From: Crossiella equi | Lineage (GTDB): Bacteria; Actinomycetota; Actinomycetes; Mycobacteriales; Pseudonocardiaceae | Length of the DNA: 64,000 nucleotides | Reading direction: 5' to 3' | Assembly (NCBI RefSeq): GCF_017876755.1 | Contig: NZ_JAGIOO010000001.1 | Coordinates: forward strand, 7,549,786-7,613,785 | In this document: piece by piece, positions 33,872 to 41,842 of the stretch | How the letters are laid out: every line of letters begins with the position of its first letter | Numbering within the stretch: the first letter of the stretch is position 1 | The notes under the pieces: generated by a model | Told to the model about the DNA's origin: nothing | Seen by the model: only the letters and a program-made list of their open reading frames with translations | Databases searched by the model: none | Translations under genes and position numbers: made by a program

Positions 33872-34072
33872 GGGCGCAGGAAGACGGATAGAACGCCTTC
33901 CCCGCATCGACTCGACGCTCCCGTCCGCCCGGGGGGATGGAACGGACGACTGCGCAGTCACGCGAAGGATGGCAAAAAGCCGGGCCGAGCACAACCTGAG
34001 GCACCCATCAGAGCTAGTCGTCTCGGCGTGTCGGGCTCACCGCGCTGCGCCGTGCGGTAGTGCGGACACCCG

Positions 34073-35107
34073 TCAGGCCAGCACGAACTCCGCCAGCTGC
34101 GGCAGGTACTGGGTCTGCAGGGTGTTGATCGAGAACGTGGTCACAACGGTCTGCTTCCACACCTCGATCTCCTCCTTGACCTTCGACAGCGGCCCGACGA
34201 TCGCGAAGTCCTCCACCATGGCGGTGGGCACCGCGGCGATCGCGCCCTGCTTGTCCCCGGCCAGGTACAGCTCCTGGATCTTGCGGCACTCCGCCTCCCA
34301 CCCGGCGCGCGCGATGACGTTGTGGTGGAAGTTGAGGTCCTTGGCGCCCATGCCCCCGGCGTAGAGGGCCAGCACCGGGCGCACCCAGTCCGCGGCGGCG
34401 TCGACGTCGTCGTCGACCACGATGGAGAAGGGCCCGCCGACGACCTCGAAGGTCTCCTTCGTGTGCCGCGCGCCCGGCCGGGCGAAGCCCTCCTCCAGGC
34501 AGCCCTGGAAGAAGCCGCTGGTCTTGGGGGACAGCCACAGCGGCAGCCAGCCGTCGGCGATCTCGGCGGCCAGCGCGACGTTCTTGGGGCCCTCGGCGGC
34601 CAGGTGGATGGGGATCTCGGTGCGGAAGGGGTGCAGGGTCGACTTGAGCGGCTTGCCCATCCCGCTGTGCCCCCGCAACGGGAGCTGGAAGTGCTTGCCC
34701 TCGTAGGTCACCGGCCCCTCGCGGGCGATGACCTTGCGCATGACGTCGATGTACTCGCGGGTGCGCTCCAGCGGTCGCGGGTAGGGCACGCCGTACCAGC
34801 CCTCGACCACCTGTGGGTTGCTCGCCCCGATGCCGATGACCGCGCGCCCGTTGGACAGGTGGTCCAGGGTCATCGCGGCCATGGCCAGCGTGGTCGGCGG
34901 GCGGGCGGCCATCTGCGCGATGGCGGTGCCGAGCTTGACCCGCGTGGTCCCCGCGCCCCACCAGGCCAGCGGGGTGAGCACGTCGCTGCCGTAGGCCTCG
35001 GCGGTCCACACGGAGTCGAAGCCGAGGTCGTCGGCGAGCTTGATGGTGGTGGCGGCGTCGGCGGGCGGTCCGGCGCTCCAGTAACCCAGGGTCGTGGCAA
35101 CCTTCAT
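34073..35107 (-). CDS. F420-dependent LLM-class oxidoreductase
   Basis: The 344-residue protein is a luciferase-like monooxygenase-fold TIM barrel. It has FDSVWTAEAYGSD near residue 29, LGTAIAQMAARPPTTLAM near 58, GRAVIGIGASNPQVVEGWYG near 87 and IADGWLPLWL. These are typical of actinomycete F420-dependent oxidoreductases (Rv3520c-like). The substrate is unknown; several relatives lie near lipid or steroid genes. Only 18 bases separate its start from that of the divergent AraC gene, so the two promoters must overlap and at least one mRNA is probably leaderless. Confidence 0.88.
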   Translation of the reverse strand: MKVATTLGYWSAGPPADAATTIKLADDLGFDSVWTAEAYGSDVLTPLAWWGAGTTRVKLGTAIAQMAARPPTTLAMAAMTLDHLSNGRAVIGIGASNPQVVEGWYGVPYPRPLERTREYIDVMRKVIAREGPVTYEGKHFQLPLRGHSGMGKPLKSTLHPFRTEIPIHLAAEGPKNVALAAEIADGWLPLWLSPKTSGFFQGCLEEGFARPGARHTKETFEVVGGPFSIVVDDDVDAAADWVRPVLALYAGGMGAKDLNFHHNVIARAGWEAECRKIQELYLAGDKQGAIAAVPTAMVEDFAIVGPLSKVKEEIEVWKQTVVTTFSINTLQTQYLPQLAEFVLA

Positions 35108-35125
35108 CCGCCTAAGCTAGGCCCT

Positions 35126-35944
35126 GTGACGGAGTTCGTGCAGCAGGTGACCTGCCTGCCGCCGCCCCGGCTGCGGCCACTCGTCACCCGGTACGTCGGC
35201 TACCGCATCGCCTCCGCGCCGGGGACGCACACCGGGCTGCCCTCCAGCGGGCTGACCTTCATCGCCACCGTCTCCGGCACCGTCGACCTGGCCGGGCCGG
35301 ACGGACGGCGCGCCTACACCGGGCTGGTCGGCGGGCTGCACGAGCGGCCGGTGACCATCGCCCACGACGGCCACCAGCACGGCGTCCAGGCCGACCTGAC
35401 CCCGCTGGGTGCCCGCGCCCTGTTCGGGCTGCCCGCGGGCGAGCTGGCGCACCTGGACCTCGGCCTGGACGTGCTGCTCGGCCCGGCTGCCGGGGAGCTG
35501 CTGTCCCGGCTGCGCGAGGCGTCCACCTGGACCGAGCGGTTCGCGCACCTGTCCGCCGTGCTCACCCGGATCGCCCGGCCAGCCGCGCTCCCCGCCCCCG
35601 AGCTGGGCTGGGCCTGGCGGCGGCTGACCACCGGCCCGGTCGCGGTGGCCGGGCTGGCCGCCGAGGTCGGCTGGAGCCGCCAGCACCTGGGGGAGCGCTT
35701 CCGCCGGGAGTTCGGGCTCACGCCCAAGGTGCTGGCCCGCATCACCCGCTTCGGGGCCGCCAGGAGCCTGCTGGTGCGCCCGGACCGCCCCGGCCTGGCG
35801 GAGGTGGCCGCGCGGTGCGGCTACACCGACCAGGCGCACCTGAACCGGGACTGGCGGGCCTTCAGCGGTGAGCCGCCGAGCGCGTGGCTGGCGCGCGAGC
35901 TGCCATTCGTACAAGACGAGGGGGCGCCGCCCGAGCAGGGTTGA
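35126..35944 (+). CDS. AraC family transcriptional regulator
   Basis: GTG 35126 is probably used without a leader, since it is 18 bases from the divergent LLM gene. The 272-residue protein has an N-terminal ligand-sensing part (about 1-150) and a C-terminal AraC double HTH (about 170-262) with VAGLAAEVGWSRQHLGERF, FGLTPKVLARITRF and AARCGYTDQAHLNRDW. It probably regulates the LLM gene and/or the VOC-MFS genes that follow it at spacings of 4 and 12 bases. Confidence 0.88.
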   Translation: MTEFVQQVTCLPPPRLRPLVTRYVGYRIASAPGTHTGLPSSGLTFIATVSGTVDLAGPDGRRAYTGLVGGLHERPVTIAHDGHQHGVQADLTPLGARALFGLPAGELAHLDLGLDVLLGPAAGELLSRLREASTWTERFAHLSAVLTRIARPAALPAPELGWAWRRLTTGPVAVAGLAAEVGWSRQHLGERFRREFGLTPKVLARITRFGAARSLLVRPDRPGLAEVAARCGYTDQAHLNRDWRAFSGEPPSAWLARELPFVQDEGAPPEQG

Positions 35945-35948
35945 GCCC

Positions 35949-36338
35949 ATGACCAACCACGTCTGGCCGGGCCTCGGCTACACCGACGCCCCCGCCGCGA
36001 TCCGCTTCCTCACCACCGCCTTCGGCTTCACCGAGACCCTCGTCGTCCCCGGCGAGGCCGACGGCGAGGTCACCCACGCCGAGCTGGCCTGGCCCGACGG
36101 TGGCGGCGTCATGCTCAGCACCACCCGCGACGACGTGCTGTGCTGGCCCAGACCCGGTACCGGCGGCGTCTACGTCGTCACCGCCGACCCGGACGCGCTG
36201 CTGGCCCGCGCGGTCGCACACGGGGCCGAGCCGGTCAAGGGGCTCGCGGACTCCGACTACGGATCGCGCGGGTTCAGCGTCAAGGATCCCGAAGGACATT
36301 TGTGGAGTTTCGGCACCTACGGCGGTGCCGCCGCCTGA
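35949..36338 (+). CDS. VOC (glyoxalase/bleomycin-resistance-like) family protein
   Basis: The 129-residue protein is a single vicinal-oxygen-chelate domain with GLGYTDAPAAIRFLTTAFGF at the start and SVKDPEGHLWSFGTY at the end, the family signature with a C-terminal metal Glu/His region. The first His ligand (usual position near residue 5) is His4. Such proteins bind or transform small molecules. It starts 4 bases after the AraC stop and is probably cotranscribed. Confidence 0.85.
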   Translation: MTNHVWPGLGYTDAPAAIRFLTTAFGFTETLVVPGEADGEVTHAELAWPDGGGVMLSTTRDDVLCWPRPGTGGVYVVTADPDALLARAVAHGAEPVKGLADSDYGSRGFSVKDPEGHLWSFGTYGGAAA

Positions 36339-36350
36339 CACACTGCTCCG

Positions 36351-37694
36351 GTGAAAACCGGTGATCAGGTGGTCCAGGAGCTGCCCTGGCGGTGGCACAC
36401 CCAGGGCACGATCTTCCTCATCGGCGGCCTCGGGTTCATGTTCGACGCCTGGGACGTCGCCCTCAACGGCTACCTGATCCCGCTGGTCGGCGCGGAGTGG
36501 GGCCTGAGCACCGCCGAACGCGGCTGGGTGGGCACCGCCAACCTGATCGGCATGGCCGTCGGCGCCTTCGCCTGGGGCGGGGTCGCCGACATCATCGGCC
36601 GCAAGAAGGCCTTCAGCCTCACGCTGCTGATGTTCTCGCTGTTCACCGTGGCGGGCGCGCTGTCCCCGGACTACCTCACCTTCTGCGTGTTCCGCTTCCT
36701 GGCGGGCATCGGCCTGGGCGGCTGCATCCCGGTGGACTACGCGCTGGTCGGCGAGTTCACCCCGGCGCGCGTGCGGGGCCGGGTGCTCACCGCCCTGGAC
36801 GTGTTCTGGCCGATCGGGGCGACCCTGTGCGGCCTGGTGTCCACGCTGCTGCTGCCGTGGCAGAACTGGCGCCTGCTGCTCCTGGTCATGGTGCTGCCCG
36901 CCCTGCTGGTGTTCTGGGTGCGCCGCTCGGTGCCGGAGTCCCCGATCTACCTGGTGCGCCGGGGCCGGGACGCCGAGGCCCGCGAGGTCATCGACGCCCT
37001 GGTGGCCCGCACCGGCGCCACCCCGGAGCCCTGGACCCTGCCCGAGCACCGGGACGCCAGCCCGCTGTCGCTGACCGCGGTGGCCGCCCAGCTGCGCGCG
37101 CTGTGGGCGCACGGCGCACGCCTGACCTCGGCCACGTGGGCGGTGTTCCTGGCCGTGTTCGTGCTCTACTACGGCGCGCTGACCTGGCTGCCCAGCATCC
37201 TGCGGGAGCAGGGCTACGGCGACTACGCGGCCTTCATGGTCACCACGCTGATGACCGCGGTGGGCATCGTGGGCGTGCTCGTCTCGGCCTGGCTGGTCGA
37301 GGCGGTGGGCCGCAAGTGGGTGATCGGCGTGAGCGCCCCGCTGGCGGCCCTGGCCCTGGTGCTGTTCGCCTTCCACCTGGAGATGCCCGCCAGCGCCTAC
37401 GTCTGGATCGGCGCCTACGGCCTGGTCATCCAGGTGACCATCCCGGCCCTGTACGCCTATGTCTCCGAGGTCTACCCGACCCACCTGCGCGCCAGCGGCT
37501 TCGGCTGGGCCTCCACGGTCAGCCGGATCGGCGCGGGCCTCGTGCCGGTGCTGTTCGGCTCGGTGCTCTGGCCCTGGCTCGGGCTGACCATGACCTTCTT
37601 CGTGGTGGGCGTCGCGGTCGGGCTCGCGGTGCTGTGGCTGGCGGTGGCGGCCCCGGAGACCCGGGCGCGGGAGCTGGACCGGATCGACCGGTGA
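36351..37694 (+). CDS. MFS transporter (sugar/metabolite:H+ symporter-like)
   Basis: GTG 36351 starts a 447-residue protein with 12 predicted membrane helices. It has FDAWDVALNGYLIPLV in helix 1, GGVADIIGRKKAF (motif A), RFLAGIGLGGCIPVDYALVGEF and SEVYPTHLRASGFGW, as in the sugar-porter and aromatic-acid:H+ symporter groups. The Asp pair in FDAWD matches the AAHS family used for uptake of aromatic acids. It follows the VOC gene by 12 bases. Uptake of an organic acid or alcohol is likely; the exact substrate is unknown. Confidence 0.85.
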   Translation: MKTGDQVVQELPWRWHTQGTIFLIGGLGFMFDAWDVALNGYLIPLVGAEWGLSTAERGWVGTANLIGMAVGAFAWGGVADIIGRKKAFSLTLLMFSLFTVAGALSPDYLTFCVFRFLAGIGLGGCIPVDYALVGEFTPARVRGRVLTALDVFWPIGATLCGLVSTLLLPWQNWRLLLLVMVLPALLVFWVRRSVPESPIYLVRRGRDAEAREVIDALVARTGATPEPWTLPEHRDASPLSLTAVAAQLRALWAHGARLTSATWAVFLAVFVLYYGALTWLPSILREQGYGDYAAFMVTTLMTAVGIVGVLVSAWLVEAVGRKWVIGVSAPLAALALVLFAFHLEMPASAYVWIGAYGLVIQVTIPALYAYVSEVYPTHLRASGFGWASTVSRIGAGLVPVLFGSVLWPWLGLTMTFFVVGVAVGLAVLWLAVAAPETRARELDRIDR

Positions 37695-37892
37695 CGCCGT
37701 CCGAAGTGGACGGTCAGTCCGCGTCCGGCGGCCGGACAGCGGTGCGTCACCGGCTGGTCGGTGCGGATGGCCACAAACGGGGCAACCCGCGCACGACAGT
37801 GCGCAATCGCGCCCGCAGATTCACCGGAAAGGGCGGCAGCACAGCCGGATCGGGGTTTCCGGTGTGGTGCACCGGTTAGGCTCCGCCGCACC

Positions 37893-38771
37893 ATGGACAG
37901 CGGAGAAGGGGACCGGGGCTTGCGCGGTCAGGTCAGGCGGCTCGTGGACGCCGAACGCTTCCAGCAGGCGATCGTCCTGGTCATCGTGGTCAACGCGGTC
38001 GTGCTCGGCCTGGAGACCTCGGACGCGGTCCAGCGCGAGTACGGCGGTGTCCTCAACACCGTGGACGCCTTGTCGCTGGCGGTGTTCGTGGTGGAGATCG
38101 CGCTGCGCCTGTACGCCTACCGCCTGGAGTTCTTCCGCGACCCGTGGAACTGCTTCGACCTGCTGGTGGTCGGGGTGTCGCTGGCCCCGTTCGCGCACGG
38201 CTCGGCCGCCCTGCGGGCCCTGCGCGTGGTGCGGGTGCTGCGCCTGCTCTCCAGCCTGCCCAACCTGCGGCGGGTGGTGGCCGCGCTGCTCTCGGCGGTG
38301 CCCGCGGTGCTGTCCATCGTCGCGGTGCTCTCGCTGCTGCTCTACGTGGCCGGGGTGATGGCCACCAACCTCTACCACGACGCCCCGGGCGGCTACTTCA
38401 CCGACATCGGCGCCTCCATGCTCACCCTGTTCCAGATCATCACCGGTGACGCCTGGTCGGACGTGATGCGCGAGGTCATGACGATCGACCCGTGGGCCTG
38501 GACCTTCTTCGTGGCCTTCGTGCTGCTGGGCACCTTCACCGTGCTCAACCTGTTCATCGCCACCATGGTCACCGCGATGGAGAGCCAGATCGCCGCCGAG
38601 CAGCAGGCCGCGCGCGAGGCCATCGCCCGGCAGGACGTCGACGAGGCGGCCGCGCGGCGCGACACCACGCTGCCGGTGCCCCGCGAGGGCGAGTCGGTGG
38701 AGACCGCGATCCTGCTGGAGCTGCGGGCCCTGCGCGCGGAGGTCCGCGAGCTGCGCGCCGCCCATGACTGA
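37893..38771 (+). CDS. Voltage-gated cation channel (BacNaV/Kv-like ion transporter)
   Basis: The 292-residue protein is one six-helix channel subunit: S1 (about 23-41), S2 (56-73), S3 (87-100), S4 with five Arg at three-residue steps (ALRALRVVRVLRLL, 106-119), S5, pore and S6 (200-228). A C-terminal helical coiled-coil follows. It would form a tetramer. The selectivity filter reads TGDAWSD (184-190), whereas BacNaV channels have TLESWSM, so ion choice may differ. The stop overlaps the next gene by 8 bases. Confidence 0.85.
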   Translation: MDSGEGDRGLRGQVRRLVDAERFQQAIVLVIVVNAVVLGLETSDAVQREYGGVLNTVDALSLAVFVVEIALRLYAYRLEFFRDPWNCFDLLVVGVSLAPFAHGSAALRALRVVRVLRLLSSLPNLRRVVAALLSAVPAVLSIVAVLSLLLYVAGVMATNLYHDAPGGYFTDIGASMLTLFQIITGDAWSDVMREVMTIDPWAWTFFVAFVLLGTFTVLNLFIATMVTAMESQIAAEQQAAREAIARQDVDEAAARRDTTLPVPREGESVETAILLELRALRAEVRELRAAHD

Positions 38772-39879
38772 ACCGCCCCGGATCGGGGTCGCGCTGGCCC
38801 GCACCGGCCGCCTCACCCCGCTCGGGGACCCCCTGGCCTACGTGGCCGGGCGGTTGTCCGGCCGGGGCGCGGAGTTCCTGCCCGCCGACCACGGGTCCAC
38901 TGTGGACGGAGCGCGGCGGGCGGTGCGCGAGCTGGCCCGGGCCGGGGTGTGCCTGGTGACCTGCCTGGGCGGGACGACCGTGCTGCCCGCGGTGGTGGCC
39001 GCCTGCGCCGAGCTCGGCCTGCCCTGCCTGTCCACCGCGCTGCCCTGGCAGTACTGGCTGGCCCACCGTCCCGCGCACGCCGAGGGGGCCTTCCACTTCT
39101 GCTGGGGCCTGGACGACATCGCCGCCACCTTCACCGACCTGTGGGCGCGGGTGCCCGGCGAAGACCCGGTGGGGCTGCTGTGGAACGACGGCCCGCAGGG
39201 GCGGGCGTTGCGCGACCCGGCGGGCGGGTTCCTGCCGGTGGCGGTGGCCGCGCGGCCGCTGGTCGACCCGGGCGGCTACCGCGAGGGCGCCCCGGACTAC
39301 ACACGGCTGCTCTCGGCCTTCCGCGCCACCGAGGTGCGCCTGGTCAGCAGCGCGGCCACCACCGCCGACCTGGCCCGCTTCACCGGGGCCGCGGGGGAGC
39401 TGGGGCTGCGCCTGGTCACCTGCTCGCGCTGGCTGGCCTACCCGTTCGGGGTGGACCACCCCGCGCTGGACGGCGTGGCCACCGTGGTCGCCTGGTCACC
39501 CCGGCACCGGTACACCTCCAGCCTGGACGGCACCACCTCGGAGCGGCTGGCCCGGGACTACCGGCGCGACACCGGCCGGGCCTGGCTGCCGCCGCTCGGG
39601 CTCGCGCACGCGCTGCTGGAGGCCGCCGCGCACGCGGTCACCGCCGCCGGCTCGGCCGGGTACGCCGCGGTGACGCACGCCCTGTCCCGGCTGGCGCTGC
39701 ACACCATCGCCGGGCCGCTGGACTTCCGGCGCGGTCCCGCCCCCGGCATCGCCACGCTGCCCCTGGCGGGCGGGCAGTGGCGGCACGAGGACGGGGCGGT
39801 GCGGCTGCGGATCGTGGCCGCGGACCGGGTCGCCGCCGTGGAGCCGGACGGCGACCTGCGGCCGTTGCTCACGCGCTGA
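38764..39879 (+). CDS. Cytosolic type-1 periplasmic-binding-like protein
   Basis: The 371-residue protein resembles the receptor family of ABC-type branched-chain amino acid binding proteins. It has an N-terminal lobe with GVALARTGRL and CLVTCLGGTTVLP, a hinge, and a C-terminal lobe with ADLARFTGAAGELGLRLVT and THALSRLALHTIAGPL. There is no signal peptide or lipobox, so it should stay in the cytoplasm. It overlaps the channel gene by 8 bases, which implies co-expression and perhaps ligand sensing for the channel. No ABC permease or ATPase gene is near. Confidence 0.65.
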   Translation: MTEPPRIGVALARTGRLTPLGDPLAYVAGRLSGRGAEFLPADHGSTVDGARRAVRELARAGVCLVTCLGGTTVLPAVVAACAELGLPCLSTALPWQYWLAHRPAHAEGAFHFCWGLDDIAATFTDLWARVPGEDPVGLLWNDGPQGRALRDPAGGFLPVAVAARPLVDPGGYREGAPDYTRLLSAFRATEVRLVSSAATTADLARFTGAAGELGLRLVTCSRWLAYPFGVDHPALDGVATVVAWSPRHRYTSSLDGTTSERLARDYRRDTGRAWLPPLGLAHALLEAAAHAVTAAGSAGYAAVTHALSRLALHTIAGPLDFRRGPAPGIATLPLAGGQWRHEDGAVRLRIVAADRVAAVEPDGDLRPLLTR

Positions 39880-40366
39880 GCGTGATGGTGAAGGTGTAGG
39901 AGACCGGCGCGGTCGGGTTGAGCAGGTCCGCGGCCTGTTTGGCGGTTGTGGCCTGTCCGCGCGCGTCCTGGTACGCCCCGGTGCCGCCGATCACCGCCAT
40001 CGGCCCGTCCTTGAAGCTGGTCACCTCCAGCAGCGAGTAGGTGCGCAGGCTGGACAGGTGGATCTCGCCGTCGGCCAGGCGGAAGGCCGAGGTGCAGTGT
40101 GCGGTCAGCTCGGGCAGCGCGATCTTGGCGATCAAGCAGCTGGAATATCCCTCGCCGACCTTCTTGTCCGCGGTGTCGAACAGGTCGCCCCCGGCCAGGA
40201 ACGGCAGGCCGACCGCCGGTGCGGCGGGCAGGCTCAGCGCGGTGCGCTTGCTCTTGATCTCGATCGTCTGCTGGACCGGAGCGGCGCTCGCGGTCAGCGG
40301 CAGCAGCAGCACGGCCAGGCCGAGCACGGCGACGGGCAGCCAGTGGCGACGGGTACGGGCGGACAT
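39869..40366 (-). CDS. Secreted allene-oxide-cyclase-barrel-like protein
   Basis: ATG 40366 follows GAGGAG at 8 bases; GTG 40384, overlapping the previous stop as GTGA, is an alternative. The 165-residue protein has a signal peptide (cleavage near TASAAP) and a beta-barrel-like domain with YSLLEVTSFKDGPMAVIGGTGAYQDARG, the hallmark of allene oxide cyclase/dirigent-like barrels in bacteria. The role is unknown. The 3' end overlaps the convergent binding-protein gene by 11 bases. Confidence 0.65.
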   Translation of the reverse strand: MSARTRRHWLPVAVLGLAVLLLPLTASAAPVQQTIEIKSKRTALSLPAAPAVGLPFLAGGDLFDTADKKVGEGYSSCLIAKIALPELTAHCTSAFRLADGEIHLSSLRTYSLLEVTSFKDGPMAVIGGTGAYQDARGQATTAKQAADLLNPTAPVSYTFTITLSA

Positions 40367-40380
40367 GGGGTCGGCTCCTC

Positions 40381-41142
40381 TCACGGTGGCGTCTGTCCCA
40401 TTTGGACCAACGCGATGCGGAAAGCCTCAGGGGTCACGGCCACCTCGCCCCGGAAGGGGTGGTCCATGAGGTAGGTGAAGTACAGCGAGGCCGACACCAG
40501 GCAGGCCAGCACCATGACCATCAGCGCGTGCGGCCCGAAACCCGGCGGTCCGAAGAACAGGGCGAAGCCGATGACCAGGCAGCCGCCCACGATCAAGCCC
40601 ACCCAGAAGAAGCGCGGCACCGACGGGTGCGCCTCGTTGAGCCGCTCGCGGCGTGCGGTGCCGACCGTGTTGACCCGTTCGATCATCGCCGAGTACAGGG
40701 CCTCCTGCCTCGGCGTCTCCACCTCGACCGAGACGATCGCCCGGCGCAGGCGCTTGGCCGAGTCCTCCACGGCCGGGCCGGTGCGGCCCTGGGCCAGCAG
40801 CGGCCACTCCTCGGTGATCACCGCGCGGGCGTAGGCCACCGAGATGTCCTGGAAGGCCTTCTTGTCCGCCTCGCCGAACGCGGTCGCGGCGAAGTACAGG
40901 CCGGGCAGCGCGTTGGCCTCGACGTAGGTGTTCTTCTTCGCCGCTTCCATGTCCTCCCACACCGCGACCACGACGAAGGCGACGAGGATCGCGTAGAAGG
41001 CGCCGACGGCGGCGAAGAAGTGCCCGGAGACGTCGTGGTAGCGGGCGCGGGACTCACGGGAGACGAGGCGGTCCACCACGAAGGCGGCCACGACGCTGAG
41101 CAGCGCGGCGCCGCCCACGACACCCAGGCTGGTCCACAGCAC
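40381..41142 (-). CDS. DUF4239 family membrane protein
   Basis: GTG 41142 has GGAGG 6 bases upstream; longer in-frame starts lack one. The 253-residue protein has two N-terminal helices (about 5-25 and 45-65), a soluble helical part (about 75-175) and two C-terminal helices (about 180-220). The sequence HDVSGHFFAAVGAFYAILVAFVVVAVW is cut here to its key points: His-Asp before helix 2 and the FYAILVAF core, which mark DUF4239. Function unknown. Its stop precedes the barrel protein gene closely, so the two may be cotranscribed. Confidence 0.75.
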   Translation of the reverse strand: MLWTSLGVVGGAALLSVVAAFVVDRLVSRESRARYHDVSGHFFAAVGAFYAILVAFVVVAVWEDMEAAKKNTYVEANALPGLYFAATAFGEADKKAFQDISVAYARAVITEEWPLLAQGRTGPAVEDSAKRLRRAIVSVEVETPRQEALYSAMIERVNTVGTARRERLNEAHPSVPRFFWVGLIVGGCLVIGFALFFGPPGFGPHALMVMVLACLVSASLYFTYLMDHPFRGEVAVTPEAFRIALVQMGQTPP

Positions 41143-41302
41143 TCCGGTCCTCCTGCCCTCGGCTGGCGAGCCGAAGGTAGGCGGCACACCCGGTCACCGG
41201 GCGGACGCGTGCGGTGGTTCCCCCGACCGTGCACCGGGCTTCACCCGGCAGAGCGGGGCGCTCTCACCAGTCGGCGGTGCCCCAGCCGTCGGCGGACACC
41301 GC

Positions 41303-41716
41303 TCAGCCCACGTTGCCGAGGTGGGTGAGCTCGTGCTCGAAGTCGAACCACCGCGACTCCTGGCCCGGCGCCACGATCTCGTAGCTGCGGTTGAGGAAGT
41401 CGGCCAGCTCCTCGGCGTCGGCGGTGAACCGCGCGTGCCCGGCCGGGGTGGTGAACTCCACGACCACCAGGTCCATCTGGTCCGGGATCGGCCACATGCG
41501 GACGTCGCCCTCGCCGCTCTCGCTGATGAGGCCGTCGGCCAGCAGGTCGCGGGCCAGGATCCACTCCACGCTCTGGCTGCCGCCGGGGTTGAACACCGCG
41601 GTGACCGCGTACGGGTCCTTGGTGGAGTAGCCCAGCTCGACCTCAACCGGCACCGGCGGCGCCACCAGCAGGTTGAACATGGTGGTGGTCTGGATCTCCG
41701 CGTGCTCCTCGCGCAT
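41303..41716 (-). CDS. SsgA-like sporulation/cell division regulator
   Basis: The 137-residue protein fits the SsgA/SsgB family: PVEVELGYSTKDPYAVTAVF, VEWILARDLLADGL, GEGDVRMWP and FLNRSYEIVAPGQE are all in family order. SsgA-like proteins occur only in morphologically complex actinomycetes, where they recruit FtsZ or guide septum and spore wall formation. ATG 41716 has GGAAGGG before it. It stands alone between DUF4239 and the GH28-like gene. Confidence 0.88.
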   Translation of the reverse strand: MREEHAEIQTTTMFNLLVAPPVPVEVELGYSTKDPYAVTAVFNPGGSQSVEWILARDLLADGLISESGEGDVRMWPIPDQMDLVVVEFTTPAGHARFTADAEELADFLNRSYEIVAPGQESRWFDFEHELTHLGNVG

Positions 41717-41842
41717 GGCAGTTGCCCTTCCGCTCGTCTCTCCCGTCGCGTGCGGTGGGGGGACGGTTCAGGCTTCCCCGCTCTTACGCGGTTCGGCACG
41801 CATCACACCCGTTCGTGCGAACGTTCGGCCGAGGATCGCACG

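Larger units (their letters stand above)
33577..34072. other. Non-coding region with two large inverted repeats
   Basis: About 500 bases without a convincing gene. It holds the XRE promoter and operator (33601-33629), a long hairpin at 33697-33766 and a 12-bp inverted repeat at 33824-33871. Short frames here lack ribosome binding sites and coherent codon bias. Confidence 0.5.

Noticed and set aside
33666-34364. Open frame across the non-coding gap at 33.7-34.0 kb
   Set aside because: No ribosome binding site, poor codon bias, and it contains the long hairpin arms; it also runs antisense into the LLM gene.
41811-41822. GTTCG-TG-CGAAC palindrome before the GH28-like stop region
   Set aside because: It lies after the 3' end of the GH28-like gene with no promoter context; too short to call a terminator or operator.
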